Source: Anthracocystis setariae (taxonomy: Eukaryota > Basidiomycota > Ustilaginomycetes > Ustilaginales > Ustilaginaceae). From it: DNA of 64,000 bases. Of this stretch, positions 19,456 through 28,774 are shown one piece after another (positions within the stretch are counted from its first letter, which is position 1; each line of letters starts with the position of its first letter). The DNA lies in the NCBI GenBank assembly GCA_928724745.1, contig CAKMXJ010000011.1, positions 434,001 to 498,000 on the forward strand, given 5' to 3'. Under the pieces are notes generated by a model. It was not told where the DNA came from and made no database searches. It saw nothing but the letters and a program-made list of their open reading frames with translations. The position numbers and the translations under genes are program-made.

Positions 19456-21762
19456 ATGGCGGCTTCTAGCTCCTCCTACCTAGCTGCCAAGAGCATGGCT
19501 TGGGCTAGCGGCTCTTTACTAGCGGCTAGCAGAGTCAGGCCGTCTTTGCGTCCCACAAGCCAGTTCGACGTTCTCCAAACCTTTGTGCCGGGTCTCCGTC
19601 CGCCTACTGCGAGCTTCTCCACGGCTCTCACAAAGCACTACCACCAGAGACGCAAAGTCGAAAACACTCAAATCCTCGCTCGGCGCAGATTTGTCCGTTA
19701 CCAGTCCACAGAAACTCAACAGCAATCTACCTCCTCCAACAGTCACACCTACCCGCCTCCCGGCTCTTCCAAAGATGGCAGCCAGTCCACCTCGGCCGCC
19801 TACCAGGGTCAATCGGCAGGTGCGCCTCCCAAACCTCCCATCAGCTTCAGCGCGATGCCTGCCTCGTCCAACACAGCTGCCGAGCTCGGCTCTCCTGCCA
19901 ACCAGACCGCTGCATCGCAGACCATGCTTGCCGAACAAAAGGCCAAAGAAAAGGAGCTCGAGGAAAAGAAGCCCAAAGGTCCTCTTCACACACGCATTTG
20001 GGCCAAGGTCAAAGAGGAGGCCCTTCACTACTGGCACGGATCCAAGCTGCTCGCCAAGGAGGTCAAGATTTCCTCGCGTCTGTTGCGCAGAGTGATGCTT
20101 GGCTACAGCCTCACCCGCAGAGAAAGGCGTCAGCTCAAGCGTACTTTTGCCGACCTCTTACGTCTCATCCCCTTTATTCCCTTCATCATCGTTCCTGCCG
20201 GTGAGCTCTTGCTGCCTGTCGCCATCAAGATCTTCCCCAACATGCTCCCGTCCACCTTCGAGAGCAAATTTTCGGTCGAAGAGAAGCGCAGAGGTCTCAT
20301 CAAGGTGCGTCTCGAGATGGCCAAGTTCCTCCAAGAGACCATCAAGGAAGGTGGTCTTCAGGCTACCGACAAGGTCAAGACTTCCGAAGAGTTCAAGGAG
20401 TTCTTCCGCAAGGTGCGATCCACCGGCGAGTCCCCCAGCAACGACGACATCATCAAGGTCGCGCAGCTCTTTGAGGATGATCTTACCCTCGACAATCTCA
20501 CGCGTCCTCAACTCGTCAGTGTCTGTCGCTACATGCAGATCAACGCCTTTGGTACCGACAACTACCTGCGTTACCAGATCCGCCACAAGCTCAACCGCAT
20601 CCGACAGGACGACATCATGATCAAGCACGAAGGTGTCGATAACATGTCGCTTTCCGAGCTGGTCAGTGCGTGTCAGAGTCGAGGCATCCAGACGACCAAC
20701 CTTTCTGAGGACCGATTGCGTCAGGAGCTCCGGCAGTGGATCGATCTGCACGTCAAGAACAAGATCAGCGGTACCCTTTTGGTGCTGAGCAAGGCGTTCA
20801 ACTACGTCGCTGCGGGCACCAACGATGACAATGCCCAGTCGCATCTGCGAAGTCTCGAACTGACGCTCAGCAGCTTGCCGGACAATCTTGTCAACGAGGC
20901 CGAATTGAGCGTCAACAGCGAAGGAGCTACCAACAAGCAGCGTCTCGAGGTTCTCCAGCAGCAGGAGGAGCTCATCGAGGACGAGGCCGAGCAGGAGGAG
21001 GAGGAAGCAGCGGCACGCGAGGCTGACAAGGAACGTCGCAATGCTGAGAAGGCGCGACTTTCACGCGAAGAGGAGGAGGCCAAGTCTCTGTTGCCCAAGA
21101 ACGAGACCGAACCTGCTGTCGAAGATGCCCGTATGACCAACGAACAGCTCACTGAGCTCGGCGAGGCGCTCAGCATCCTGTCGGCCAAGTCTTCGGTGCT
21201 CAAGGAGCGCGAGGAGCTGGCCCAGCTGATCAAGGAGGTGAGCAGCGATGAAGCACAATCCCCTGCCGAGGATCCCGCTCCGGCTAAACCAGCGTCTGCC
21301 GAGGAAGCCGAGCAGCCTTCGGCCGCCGCCTCTGCTGAGACGGAAAACAGCGAAGCGCAATCGTCTCCAAGCTCGGCATCGACTCGAAGCCTCACGAAGC
21401 GCATCAAGTCGATGCTGGAAAAGATTGATAATCAGTTGGAAGAATACGACCGCGATGTCGGATCGCGCATGCATCTCATCGAAGCTTCGCACACGGGCAA
21501 GATCTCGGTCGATGATCTCGGGCAGGCTTTGCGACTGATCAAGCACAAACCCGAGGACGAGGTGATTGAAAAGATTGTCGACAAGCTCGATGTAGACCAT
21601 GACGGCTTGGTGCCGTTGGAAGACGTGTTGGAGCTCGCCAGGGCCGAAACCGCGTTGGGCGTCTTGAGGGATGATGGAGTCCAGCAGATCCACAAGCAGG
21701 GCAAGGAGATTAGAAGCGGCGATGTGCTCAAGCCGAAGAAGAGCGACATCGTCGAGGCTTGA
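19456..21762 (+). CDS. MDM38: LETM1/Mdm38 family mitochondrial inner-membrane protein
   Basis: LETM1/Mdm38 proteins sit in the mitochondrial inner membrane, support K+/H+ (or Ca2+/H+) exchange and bind mitoribosomes for membrane insertion of respiratory subunits. The 768-residue ORF opens with a Ser/Ala/Arg-rich presequence (~1-90, few acids). A low-complexity linker is followed by the LETM1 core from ~180: KVKEEALHYWHGSKLL, a basic RRERRQLKRT segment, and the proline-rich membrane span LIPFIPFIIVPAGELLLPVA. The ribosome-binding-like domain follows at ~280-460, then a Glu-rich coiled coil (~500-560). The C-terminus carries an EF-hand pair (~660-735); the second loop DVDHDGLVPLED has ligands at 1, 3 and 5. 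The EF-hands make it resemble human LETM1 more than yeast Mdm38. Start at 19456 has a good ACACC context. Confidence 0.94.
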   Translation: MAASSSSYLAAKSMAWASGSLLAASRVRPSLRPTSQFDVLQTFVPGLRPPTASFSTALTKHYHQRRKVENTQILARRRFVRYQSTETQQQSTSSNSHTYPPPGSSKDGSQSTSAAYQGQSAGAPPKPPISFSAMPASSNTAAELGSPANQTAASQTMLAEQKAKEKELEEKKPKGPLHTRIWAKVKEEALHYWHGSKLLAKEVKISSRLLRRVMLGYSLTRRERRQLKRTFADLLRLIPFIPFIIVPAGELLLPVAIKIFPNMLPSTFESKFSVEEKRRGLIKVRLEMAKFLQETIKEGGLQATDKVKTSEEFKEFFRKVRSTGESPSNDDIIKVAQLFEDDLTLDNLTRPQLVSVCRYMQINAFGTDNYLRYQIRHKLNRIRQDDIMIKHEGVDNMSLSELVSACQSRGIQTTNLSEDRLRQELRQWIDLHVKNKISGTLLVLSKAFNYVAAGTNDDNAQSHLRSLELTLSSLPDNLVNEAELSVNSEGATNKQRLEVLQQQEELIEDEAEQEEEEAAAREADKERRNAEKARLSREEEEAKSLLPKNETEPAVEDARMTNEQLTELGEALSILSAKSSVLKEREELAQLIKEVSSDEAQSPAEDPAPAKPASAEEAEQPSAAASAETENSEAQSSPSSASTRSLTKRIKSMLEKIDNQLEEYDRDVGSRMHLIEASHTGKISVDDLGQALRLIKHKPEDEVIEKIVDKLDVDHDGLVPLEDVLELARAETALGVLRDDGVQQIHKQGKEIRSGDVLKPKKSDIVEA

Positions 21763-21927
21763 ATGCACCTCTTTCGGGTTGCTTGGCTTCGATATATACT
21801 ACCACCACTGACGTAAGCTACGCACACACACACACTTTTGCACACACTTTCATACATTTTCCATTGCGTCTCGAACTGAACGTTGGTGCGCTGAATATCT
21901 GGTTGATTTCCTTTATCGACGAGCGAC

Positions 21928-24690
21928 TTACGTTATCGCTTTGATATCATGGATGATGACTGCCTCGGTACTGGAGCCCATCCAGCCTCGATCGCCTGAA
22001 GCAGAGATGAGAAATTTGCAACTTGCATCTACGAGGACGCTGCTAAGACTTGCGCCGTGATGGCCTGCTACGATTTTGAAGGGAACTTTGAAGACTTCTG
22101 TGCCGGCTGTTGGGGCTGGAGGGATGAACTCGGTGTCCCAGAGACGAATGTTGTCGTAGCTGCCACAGACGATGTGGCGAGCGTTGGGCATGGCGGCCAA
22201 CGAGTACACGGCTCCTGAGCCGGAAGGTAGACGCAGCGAGCGGACAAAGCGGGGTGACGGCATTCGTAGGTCCCACTCATCGACCGACTCGTTTCGACGA
22301 CCGACAAAGATCTTGTCGCCGGTGGCATTGAAGATCGCCGACTGACACCAGGGCGCAATTTTGGCAGGCAGGGGTAAGGCGTGGACTCCTTTGGCAGCGC
22401 CATCGACAGAGTAGCTCGGACATCGGAGATCCCATAGAATAACTTGACCAGAGAGGGATGTCGACATCATCACATCCTGACTGAAGGTCGAGACGGGCGC
22501 ATCGAAGGACGAGGCGAGGGAAAAGCCGCCAAAGACTGGCTTTGGAAGGGTCTTCTTCGGTGCCGTGGTGGAAGCAGTGGCTGCGGCGGGCTTGGCTTCG
22601 TTCGTAGCGACAGCAGAAGAAGCCGTGGCAGCTGGGGCGGGGGCGGGGGTGGGCAAGACCACCGGTAGAGATGGCGAAGCCGTAGCTGTGGGACCTGGAG
22701 TGCCTCCTCCCACGGCAAGACTCTGGGAGGAAGGGTTCTTGATCATCGATCGACCTGCTAGCGGCATATCCTCATCGGAAGACCCGTCGTCCTCGTCATC
22801 GTCTGCATCTCCGTCGGCATCCGCATCGCCCTCTCCCTCCGCATCTGCATCCCCATCCGCATCCATATCATCCGCATCCCCATCCGCATCCTCATCATCT
22901 CCACCGAACAGCGAGTCATCGCCATCACTCTCGTTCGCCGCGCCATTCGTCTCGGCCTTGACACCCTCCCTCTCCTTCACCGCCGTCGCCGTCGAGGCAG
23001 GCGGAGTATCGCCACCGAACAGATCATCGCCATCGTCGTTGTCGAAATCCTGATCTGCACCGGCGACCATCAAGCCGCCCGCCGTAGTCCCGCTCGCTCC
23101 GGCACTGACACTGTCCGGTCGAGTCCCGTCCGCTTTGGTGCCACCATTTCCATCGAGCGACATGCCAAGACTGGCGTTGAGCTCGGCTTCAAACGCCAGC
23201 TCCTCCTCGGTCGGATCATCGCCCGGTCCAGAGGACGGCGCGGTCGGATCGACCTCTTTCTTGATTTCTGGTGCCGCTAGCGGTGTGTCGCCTGTCTCTG
23301 CAGCCTTGTTCGGCGTTGATGCGGTGTCGGCCTTGCCAGGAGAGACGTGCTTCGCCGCCTCTTGCAATGCGCCTGCGTTCGGTTCTGTGCCTGCAGCCTC
23401 GGTCGGGCCTTGGCCAACAGTTTGCGCCCTCTCTACGTTTTGTTCGGCTGGATTCCCGTTCGTTGCGCCCGCCTCTGGCTTAGCCGTGTCGGAAGATATG
23501 GATGCTACGGCAGTTCCTGTGTCACCATTCGGCGCCGCCGAACCCTCCTTGATGGCCAGATCCTCGCCTTGCCCAGCCTCGCTCGCCTTGTCATCCTCCC
23601 TTTCCAGATCGCCCGCCGCGGCCACCCCTTCGTTCCGCGCCTTGTCTTCGGCGTCTGCATCCTCTTCGTCGCCACCATGATGGCTCCCGGCTGCAGGAGC
23701 ATGTATCGACACTGCCGGACTCGCCTGCCTCGATGCACTCCTGTTGGAACTCCCCGCGATTGAATAGGGTCGGAACGAAAGACTCGAAAGCTGACCAGCA
23801 TGACCAGGGAAAGACCGAACCACCTGACCCGTATTCAAGTCCCACTGATGCACGCCTCGATCCCACCCGCCCGAGATCATAGTCGTCTCGTCTGACGTTA
23901 GTGCCAATGCCGAGACGGCGCCCTTGTGTTTTCGAAAGACATGTCGCGTAACGCCCGGTTCGTGGCGTACGCCGTAGAGGTGGATGTTGCCGGATTCGGA
24001 TCCGCTCATGCCCCAGAGCGAGTCTTGCTGGATGGCGAGGCTGTGGACGACGCCTACGAGGCGGTCTTTCTCGGGGACGGAGGATTGATGAAAGGAGGAA
24101 GAGGAGGCGCCGTTGGTGGGGAGATGCTCTTCGTGAGGCCAGAAGGCTGTCAGCGTGCCGCCACGGGTGATCCCTTCGACAAAGCCATGACGAACGTTTT
24201 GGGTGAGCATCGTCTTGCCGTTCATGGTGGCGTGGACGTCGTATTTGCGAACAAAGCCGTCCGATCCGCCGGTGAGCAGCGTTTGGCCGTCGAGCGACAA
24301 AGCCATGGCATGGATCTGACTCGAGTGCGGCGCAGCAGCCATAGGTTCGATCTGGTAGCCGAGGGTGTTGTCGATGCAGGAGACGGGGGGACGAAAGACC
24401 TTGCGACGCTCTTGGACTTTGCGAAGGTAAGTCGCGGCGGAGAGCGCTTCATCCTGTGTAGCGCGGCGGAGGCCAGTGCGGGAAGCAGCTACAGATGCAT
24501 CGTCCTGGTCATCATCGCCATCGTCATCATCGTCATCATCAGCATCGGCGTCACCATCGTCGTCGTCCATGTCGTCGTCCTCTTCGTCATGGTCGATCTC
24601 TTCGTCCTGATCGTCGTAGTCAGGCTCATCAACGGGCTCGTGTTCCAGTTCTTGGTCCTGCTCATCGTCCATCTCTATATCGTCGTCCAT
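21928..24690 (-). CDS. SPT8: SAGA complex subunit Spt8 (WD40 protein)
   Basis: Spt8 is the SAGA subunit that helps deliver TBP to promoters; it acts in the nucleus. The 920-residue ORF starts with a ~70-residue Asp/Glu tract, then the family block SCIDNTLGYQIEP, followed by WD40 repeats (LLTGGSDGFVRKYDV, MISGGWDRGVHQWDL). A ~400-residue low-complexity insert contains an Asp-Ala-Asp-Gly repeat (~590-640) encoded by a GCATCC-like minisatellite at about 22800-22915. The WD repeats resume (SGQVILWDLRCP, GRRNESVDEWDLR, CGSYDNIRLWD) and the C-terminus is FLISASGDRGWMGSSTEAV, which matches Spt8 proteins. It is longer than yeast Spt8 (602 aa) because of the insert. Convergent with LETM1, 165 bp between stops. 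Confidence 0.9.
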   Translation of the reverse strand: MDDDIEMDDEQDQELEHEPVDEPDYDDQDEEIDHDEEDDDMDDDDGDADADDDDDDDGDDDQDDASVAASRTGLRRATQDEALSAATYLRKVQERRKVFRPPVSCIDNTLGYQIEPMAAAPHSSQIHAMALSLDGQTLLTGGSDGFVRKYDVHATMNGKTMLTQNVRHGFVEGITRGGTLTAFWPHEEHLPTNGASSSSFHQSSVPEKDRLVGVVHSLAIQQDSLWGMSGSESGNIHLYGVRHEPGVTRHVFRKHKGAVSALALTSDETTMISGGWDRGVHQWDLNTGQVVRSFPGHAGQLSSLSFRPYSIAGSSNRSASRQASPAVSIHAPAAGSHHGGDEEDADAEDKARNEGVAAAGDLEREDDKASEAGQGEDLAIKEGSAAPNGDTGTAVASISSDTAKPEAGATNGNPAEQNVERAQTVGQGPTEAAGTEPNAGALQEAAKHVSPGKADTASTPNKAAETGDTPLAAPEIKKEVDPTAPSSGPGDDPTEEELAFEAELNASLGMSLDGNGGTKADGTRPDSVSAGASGTTAGGLMVAGADQDFDNDDGDDLFGGDTPPASTATAVKEREGVKAETNGAANESDGDDSLFGGDDEDADGDADDMDADGDADAEGEGDADADGDADDDEDDGSSDEDMPLAGRSMIKNPSSQSLAVGGGTPGPTATASPSLPVVLPTPAPAPAATASSAVATNEAKPAAATASTTAPKKTLPKPVFGGFSLASSFDAPVSTFSQDVMMSTSLSGQVILWDLRCPSYSVDGAAKGVHALPLPAKIAPWCQSAIFNATGDKIFVGRRNESVDEWDLRMPSPRFVRSLRLPSGSGAVYSLAAMPNARHIVCGSYDNIRLWDTEFIPPAPTAGTEVFKVPFKIVAGHHGASLSSVLVDASCKFLISASGDRGWMGSSTEAVIIHDIKAIT

Positions 24691-25301
24691 GTTGGGCTAT
24701 GTGGCCGACTTGACCGCGTGTCAAGCCAGATTACAAGGCAAATGAATGGCGAATCGATCGAAGTTCGACCGCGTCACAAGCGGTGCATCCGAAATGAAGC
24801 TAGCGATCGAGCTAACCGGACCTCGTCGAAGTGGGCCGCAGTGGATCGTAAGATAGCCCTGGTGGTGTAGCGCAGTTCCTTGTGAAATTCCAAGGTGCTC
24901 AGGCGAAGAAGATGAGCAATAGAAGGTGGGTAAATCAAGATCGGGTAGGGTGTGGAAGGGAGATATCCGGAATGGTAAGTTGCTGCAGCCGAGAAAGTGA
25001 GTTTTGGACCGTGGGGAAGAAAAGGCGCGTTTCTCCACCGCGGAACCACCCTCACAATCGTATCGGGAAGCTCGAATCGGGGGGTCAGAAAGGGAGGTGT
25101 GCATGGTCCAAGCTCGCTCGCATTTTGCACAATCGCATGTATTTGCCTCACTCAGTCAGTGGAGCGCTCAATTTCAGGAAAGGGGCTCTCAGCTGCGTGT
25201 CACTCTATCGCACATATCGCAACTCCATCGGCCATCTCTAACTCTGCCCCCACTCCTTCCAACCACCTATCGCTTTCGCAGCCCGCTTCGCATTCCCCAT
25301 C
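24691..25301. promoter_or_regulatory. Divergent promoter region SPT8 / VMA8
   Basis: 611 bp between divergent starts. No distinct repeat, RNA or ORF was recognised. The last 100 bp before VMA8 is C/T-rich. Confidence 0.55.
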
Positions 25302-26243
25302 ATGTCTTCCGGCAAAGGTCAGCGCGAGGCCGTATTCCCCACGCGCCAAGCTCTCGGCTCCACCAAAACCCGTCTCAAGGGCGCTCAAACCGGTCATTCG
25401 CTTCTCAAAAAGAAAGCAGATGCGCTCACCAAACGCTTCCGCACCATCACGCACAAGATCGACGAGGCCAAACGCAAGATGGGCAAAGTGATGCAGCAAG
25501 CATCCTTCTCGCTCGCCGAGGTCCAGTACGCCACGGGTGATATCGGGTACATTGTCCAGGAGAGTGTCAAGTCGGCGAGTTTCCGGGTCAGGGCCAAGCA
25601 GGAGAACGTTTCCGGTGTCATCCTTCCAGCGTTCGAGGCGGATATCAAGGACAAGAGCAACGGCGCAAGCGGCAGTGGAGGCGAGTTTGCACTCACCGGT
25701 CTCAGCAGAGGTGGTCAGCAGGTGAACAAGGCCAGGGAAACGTACACCAAGGCATTGCAGGTGCTCGTCGAATTGGCAAGTCTGCAGACCGCCTTCGTTA
25801 TTCTGGATGAAGTCATTCGCATGACCAACCGACGAGTCAACGCCATCGAACACGTCATCATCCCCAGGCTCGAGAACACCATCAGCTACATCGTGTCCGA
25901 ATTGGACGAAGCCGATAGGGAGGAATTCTTCAGGTTGAAAAAGGTGCAGGCCAAGAAGAAGGAAAAGGCACAGGCGGGCGATAGGGCCAGGAAGGCTTTG
26001 CAGGATGCAGAGGACGACGACGAAGAAGAAGAAGGAGAAGATGTCGAATTGCAGACGCCGGACACCGCAGCATCCGAACCAGCAGGCGCAGCGCCATCAT
26101 CATCATCGGGCAAGAAGAAGAACAAAAAGAAGAAGAAGGCGGGTAACACCGCCGGTTCACCCCCCACAGAACAGGCGGCGCCAGAAGATCAGGGCGGAAA
26201 AGATCTGCTCTCCGGCGGCAAGGACGACGACGTCATCTTCTGA
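25302..26243 (+). CDS. VMA8: V-type proton ATPase subunit D
   Basis: Subunit D forms the central rotor stalk of the V1 sector, coupling ATP hydrolysis to proton pumping at vacuoles and endosomes. The 313-residue ORF opens [19 protein letters not shown], with the family helix [17 protein letters not shown], then [20 protein letters not shown], and the second long helix ([34 protein letters not shown]). The family core ends near residue 225. The last ~90 residues are a low-complexity tail with acidic ([11 protein letters not shown]), Ser/Ala-rich and Lys-rich (KKKNKKKKK) blocks, longer than in the ~256-residue yeast protein. Intron-free. Convergent with SHE9 (167 bp gap). Confidence 0.96.
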   Translation: MSSGKGQREAVFPTRQALGSTKTRLKGAQTGHSLLKKKADALTKRFRTITHKIDEAKRKMGKVMQQASFSLAEVQYATGDIGYIVQESVKSASFRVRAKQENVSGVILPAFEADIKDKSNGASGSGGEFALTGLSRGGQQVNKARETYTKALQVLVELASLQTAFVILDEVIRMTNRRVNAIEHVIIPRLENTISYIVSELDEADREEFFRLKKVQAKKKEKAQAGDRARKALQDAEDDDEEEEGEDVELQTPDTAASEPAGAAPSSSSGKKKNKKKKKAGNTAGSPPTEQAAPEDQGGKDLLSGGKDDDVIF

Positions 26244-26410
26244 GCTCAGCATTCTTAGCCATCTTCTTCTTTGGTCCCTCCATACCACTTTCAACTTAGC
26301 ACATTGTTCCTACCTTGACTTTGCTCATACATTCCCACCTTCGAAGACAACGTCTAGCTCTGAATTTCGTGTGGGTGAATGTCGATCTAGCGACGGCAGT
26401 GATTGCGCTA

Positions 26411-27895
26411 CTACGACCAGCATACGCTGATGAGCAAGGACAATGCGGCTCCAACCACGACACCTACCGTCGATGCAAACACCAGCCGCTCCTCCTCTTG
26501 CTTCTGCTCTCTCGATCCAACTACGACTCGATGTTCACCATCGACTGCCTCGCCAGTCGAACCTTCGACAGATGGCGGCGGCGGAGGAGACGTCCACGGC
26601 GCACTCGTTTGCTTCGATTCTTCCCGGGTTTGAGCCAACGAGCTGTCCAACGACTGCTGGAACCTGTCGACACTCGCCAGGATGAGCTCGCGGCTCTGCT
26701 GCTCTGCTCTGGCGAGTCTCTCTTCGAACGTCTGGGCGAGTTTCTTGCGCTTGTACGGCTCGACCAGCAGGATCGCGACGACAAAGAGGAACGCGTTGAG
26801 CCCAGCAACAATGAGCGAGCCATACGTGCTCATGCCACGCATCCTATCGGACCAGATCTGCTCCTCATGGTACCGCACCATGACCGCCTTCATCAGCTCG
26901 TCGAAGGCCGCCTGCACCTCGGCCTCGGTCCTTTCGAGCTCCTTCTCCGCCTCGGCCTCCTCCCGTGAGAGCGCATGCTCCTTGCGCAGCAGCTCCGTGT
27001 ACCGCGAGAGATCCGATTCGGTCCAGGAATTCTTGCGCGAAAGCAGATCGTTGGTCTCGCGCTGAGAGGCGGAGCGAGACTGGACCGAGTTGAGATAGGT
27101 CTTCTTTGCTGAGGCGGCGAGCGAGCGTGTCGAGTCGAGCGAGGTCTCGAGCGTGGTGATGCGCGTCTTGAGCGCTTCGATGTTCGAGTAGCCCGAATAC
27201 GTGTTGTACTGTGCAGACAGGTTCGAGAGTCGTGCCCGCAGCGAGGAGGCAAGATCGCGGGTCCGAGCGGACGCCGTGGAGGCGAGCGACGCCAGCGAGG
27301 AGGTCGAGCTGAGGCCATCGAAGGAAGAGGTACGCAGACGTTCCCACAGCTTGGTTATGTTCTCGCTCGCCAATGGTGATGCCGCGTGCTTTTCTGCGGA
27401 CTCGGTCCTTGCTGGTCTCGCTTCGGGCTGTGGTGGTATTTCGGACGTCGGTGCTTCCGACGTGGTGGCATTTCCTTCGATCGATCGCGCAGTTTTGCCT
27501 GCTGCTTCTTCGGCCTGTGCCGATATCGATGCCTTTTCGGCAGCTGCCCGCTTGGCTTGTTCGAACTCTTTCCTTGCTGACTCTATGGCGCTCTCCACTG
27601 CGTCGCTCGAACTCGCGCTGCTCCTGTCTTTCGGGGGCTCCGATAAAAGAGCGATGGAAGCGGAGGCGAATGTCCTATAAGGACTAGATGACCTGTACTG
27701 CATCGAAGGCTTGTTCCTCGAGCTCAATGGAAGGCCGTTCAAGGTCCTGCTTCCTTCTAAGCCAAAGCTCCTGGAGGTGGAGCTTGAGGCGACCAAGAAG
27801 AGCTCTTGGCTCTGGGTTGAGCCAGCACCCTGACATAGCGCTTTCGTCGATGCCCTTGCAGCAGGAGCGAGGACGCCCAAGATCAGTTTCGACAT
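26411..27895 (-). CDS. SHE9: She9/Mdm33 family mitochondrial inner-membrane protein
   Basis: She9 (Mdm33) is a mitochondrial inner-membrane protein with matrix coiled coils, implicated in inner-membrane fission and cristae shape. From ATG 27895 the protein has 494 residues: an Ala/Ser/Arg presequence (MSKLILGVLAPAARASTKAL), a Ser/Ala/Glu-rich part, a long coiled coil (~250-370, LKTRITTLETSLDSTRSLAA and KEHALSREEAEAEKELERTE), a YHEEQIWSDRMRGMSTYGS block, a first membrane span (LIVAGLNAFLFVVAILLVEP) and a C-terminal span (VGVVVGAALSLLISVCW). The frame continues upstream to 28174, but that 93-residue extension runs into the short divergent promoter and would mask the presequence, so 27895 is preferred. 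Confidence 0.86.
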   Translation of the reverse strand: MSKLILGVLAPAARASTKALCQGAGSTQSQELFLVASSSTSRSFGLEGSRTLNGLPLSSRNKPSMQYRSSSPYRTFASASIALLSEPPKDRSSASSSDAVESAIESARKEFEQAKRAAAEKASISAQAEEAAGKTARSIEGNATTSEAPTSEIPPQPEARPARTESAEKHAASPLASENITKLWERLRTSSFDGLSSTSSLASLASTASARTRDLASSLRARLSNLSAQYNTYSGYSNIEALKTRITTLETSLDSTRSLAASAKKTYLNSVQSRSASQRETNDLLSRKNSWTESDLSRYTELLRKEHALSREEAEAEKELERTEAEVQAAFDELMKAVMVRYHEEQIWSDRMRGMSTYGSLIVAGLNAFLFVVAILLVEPYKRKKLAQTFEERLARAEQQSRELILASVDRFQQSLDSSLAQTREESKQTSAPWTSPPPPPSVEGSTGEAVDGEHRVVVGSREQKQEEERLVFASTVGVVVGAALSLLISVCWS

Positions 27896-28205
27896 CCTCT
27901 GACCTCGTTCGATCGAGCGGTAAGAAGGGTCGAGGGGATGATCGCTCGTGACCAAAGAGGCAACAGTGTTGGTCCGCACTCGGCAAGGGCGTTTCTGGAA
28001 GCCAAAGTGACACTTTTGGCCCGATCTTTTTTCGAATCGGGAATTGGCCACGCAATTTACGCGTCCCAACGTTGACGCGCACCTTCCCACGACTGAGCCC
28101 AAACCAACACTTTTGGCTTTTCGTTTTGCCCTGTCGACTCCGCCTTCCTCTCCACCACCCACGCTGTCCTTCACGCCTCATCTCGCCCATCGTCACCATA
28201 GCACC
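27896..28205. promoter_or_regulatory. Short bidirectional promoter SHE9 / RPA3 with MCB-like elements
   Basis: 310 bp between divergent starts. ACGCGT, the MluI cell-cycle box, lies at 28059-28064, and a second ACGCG core at 28075-28079, about 130-145 bp upstream of RPA3. In yeasts MBF acts on such boxes to drive S-phase replication genes, so control of RPA3 by an MBF-like factor is plausible. That is inference; single ACGCGT sites also occur elsewhere in the window. Confidence 0.5.
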
Positions 28206-28620
28206 ATGGAGAAGCCTATCCCCATGATCAACTCTTCCATGCTCGCCCAATACGCCGGACAAACCATCCGGATCGTCGGCAAAGTTCAAAAGGTCACTGG
28301 AACCACCATGCTCATCCAAACGTCCGACTTGGGCAGCGTCGAAGTCGCACTCAACCCAGACTCGGAGATCTCTGGCAGCACCTACGTCGAAGTCACAGGC
28401 AAAGTATCCGAGAGCGGAGACGGCAATCAGATCCGCGAATTCACCACCGTCGATTGTGGAGAAAACGTCGGTATGTATCTTTGATCATCAGAGGCTGTAA
28501 GAAATGGCTGGCTGACGATCTTCGACTCGCTTTTTGTTGTGGAATACAGACATGAACCTCGTAGAGAACGTCGTCCAGATCTCGTCTTCCTTCCCAGCGC
28601 TCTTCAGCGACTCTTCGTAA
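28206..28620 (+). CDS. RFA3: Replication protein A small subunit (RPA14/Rfa3), two exons
   Basis: Smallest subunit of the RPA single-stranded DNA-binding trimer, needed for replication, repair and recombination. Exon 1 is 28206-28470 and exon 2 is 28550-28620; the 79-nt intron (GTATGT...CAG, phase 1, CTGAC near 28511) gives a 111-residue product. It is a single OB fold: INSSMLAQYAGQTIRIVGKV, then a VEVALNPDSEISGSTYVEV strand pair and the C-terminal helix MNLVENVVQISSSFPALF, which forms the trimer core in the family. Reading through the intron would give a premature end. The in-frame upstream extension to 28044 is rejected because ATG 28206 matches the family start. Confidence 0.93.
28471..28549 (+). 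other. Intron of RFA3
   Basis: 79 nt, GTATGT donor and CAG acceptor, phase 1. Splicing restores the C-terminal trimerisation helix. Confidence 0.93.
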
Positions 28621-28774
28621 CTCAAGTTCAATCTATTCACTACATCTCATCTGTACTCTGTCATTCGCTAGTTCGCTCAATCGCATCCCAGTTCCAACGC
28701 ACAGCTGAACACATCTCGCATTCCAAAGAGCAACGATCCGTGCTCGCAACTGACTTTTGTAATGGCAGCTCGAA

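Noticed and set aside
27896..28174. 93-residue N-terminal extension of SHE9
   Set aside because: Occupies the 310-bp divergent promoter and would bury a good mitochondrial presequence that starts at 27895.
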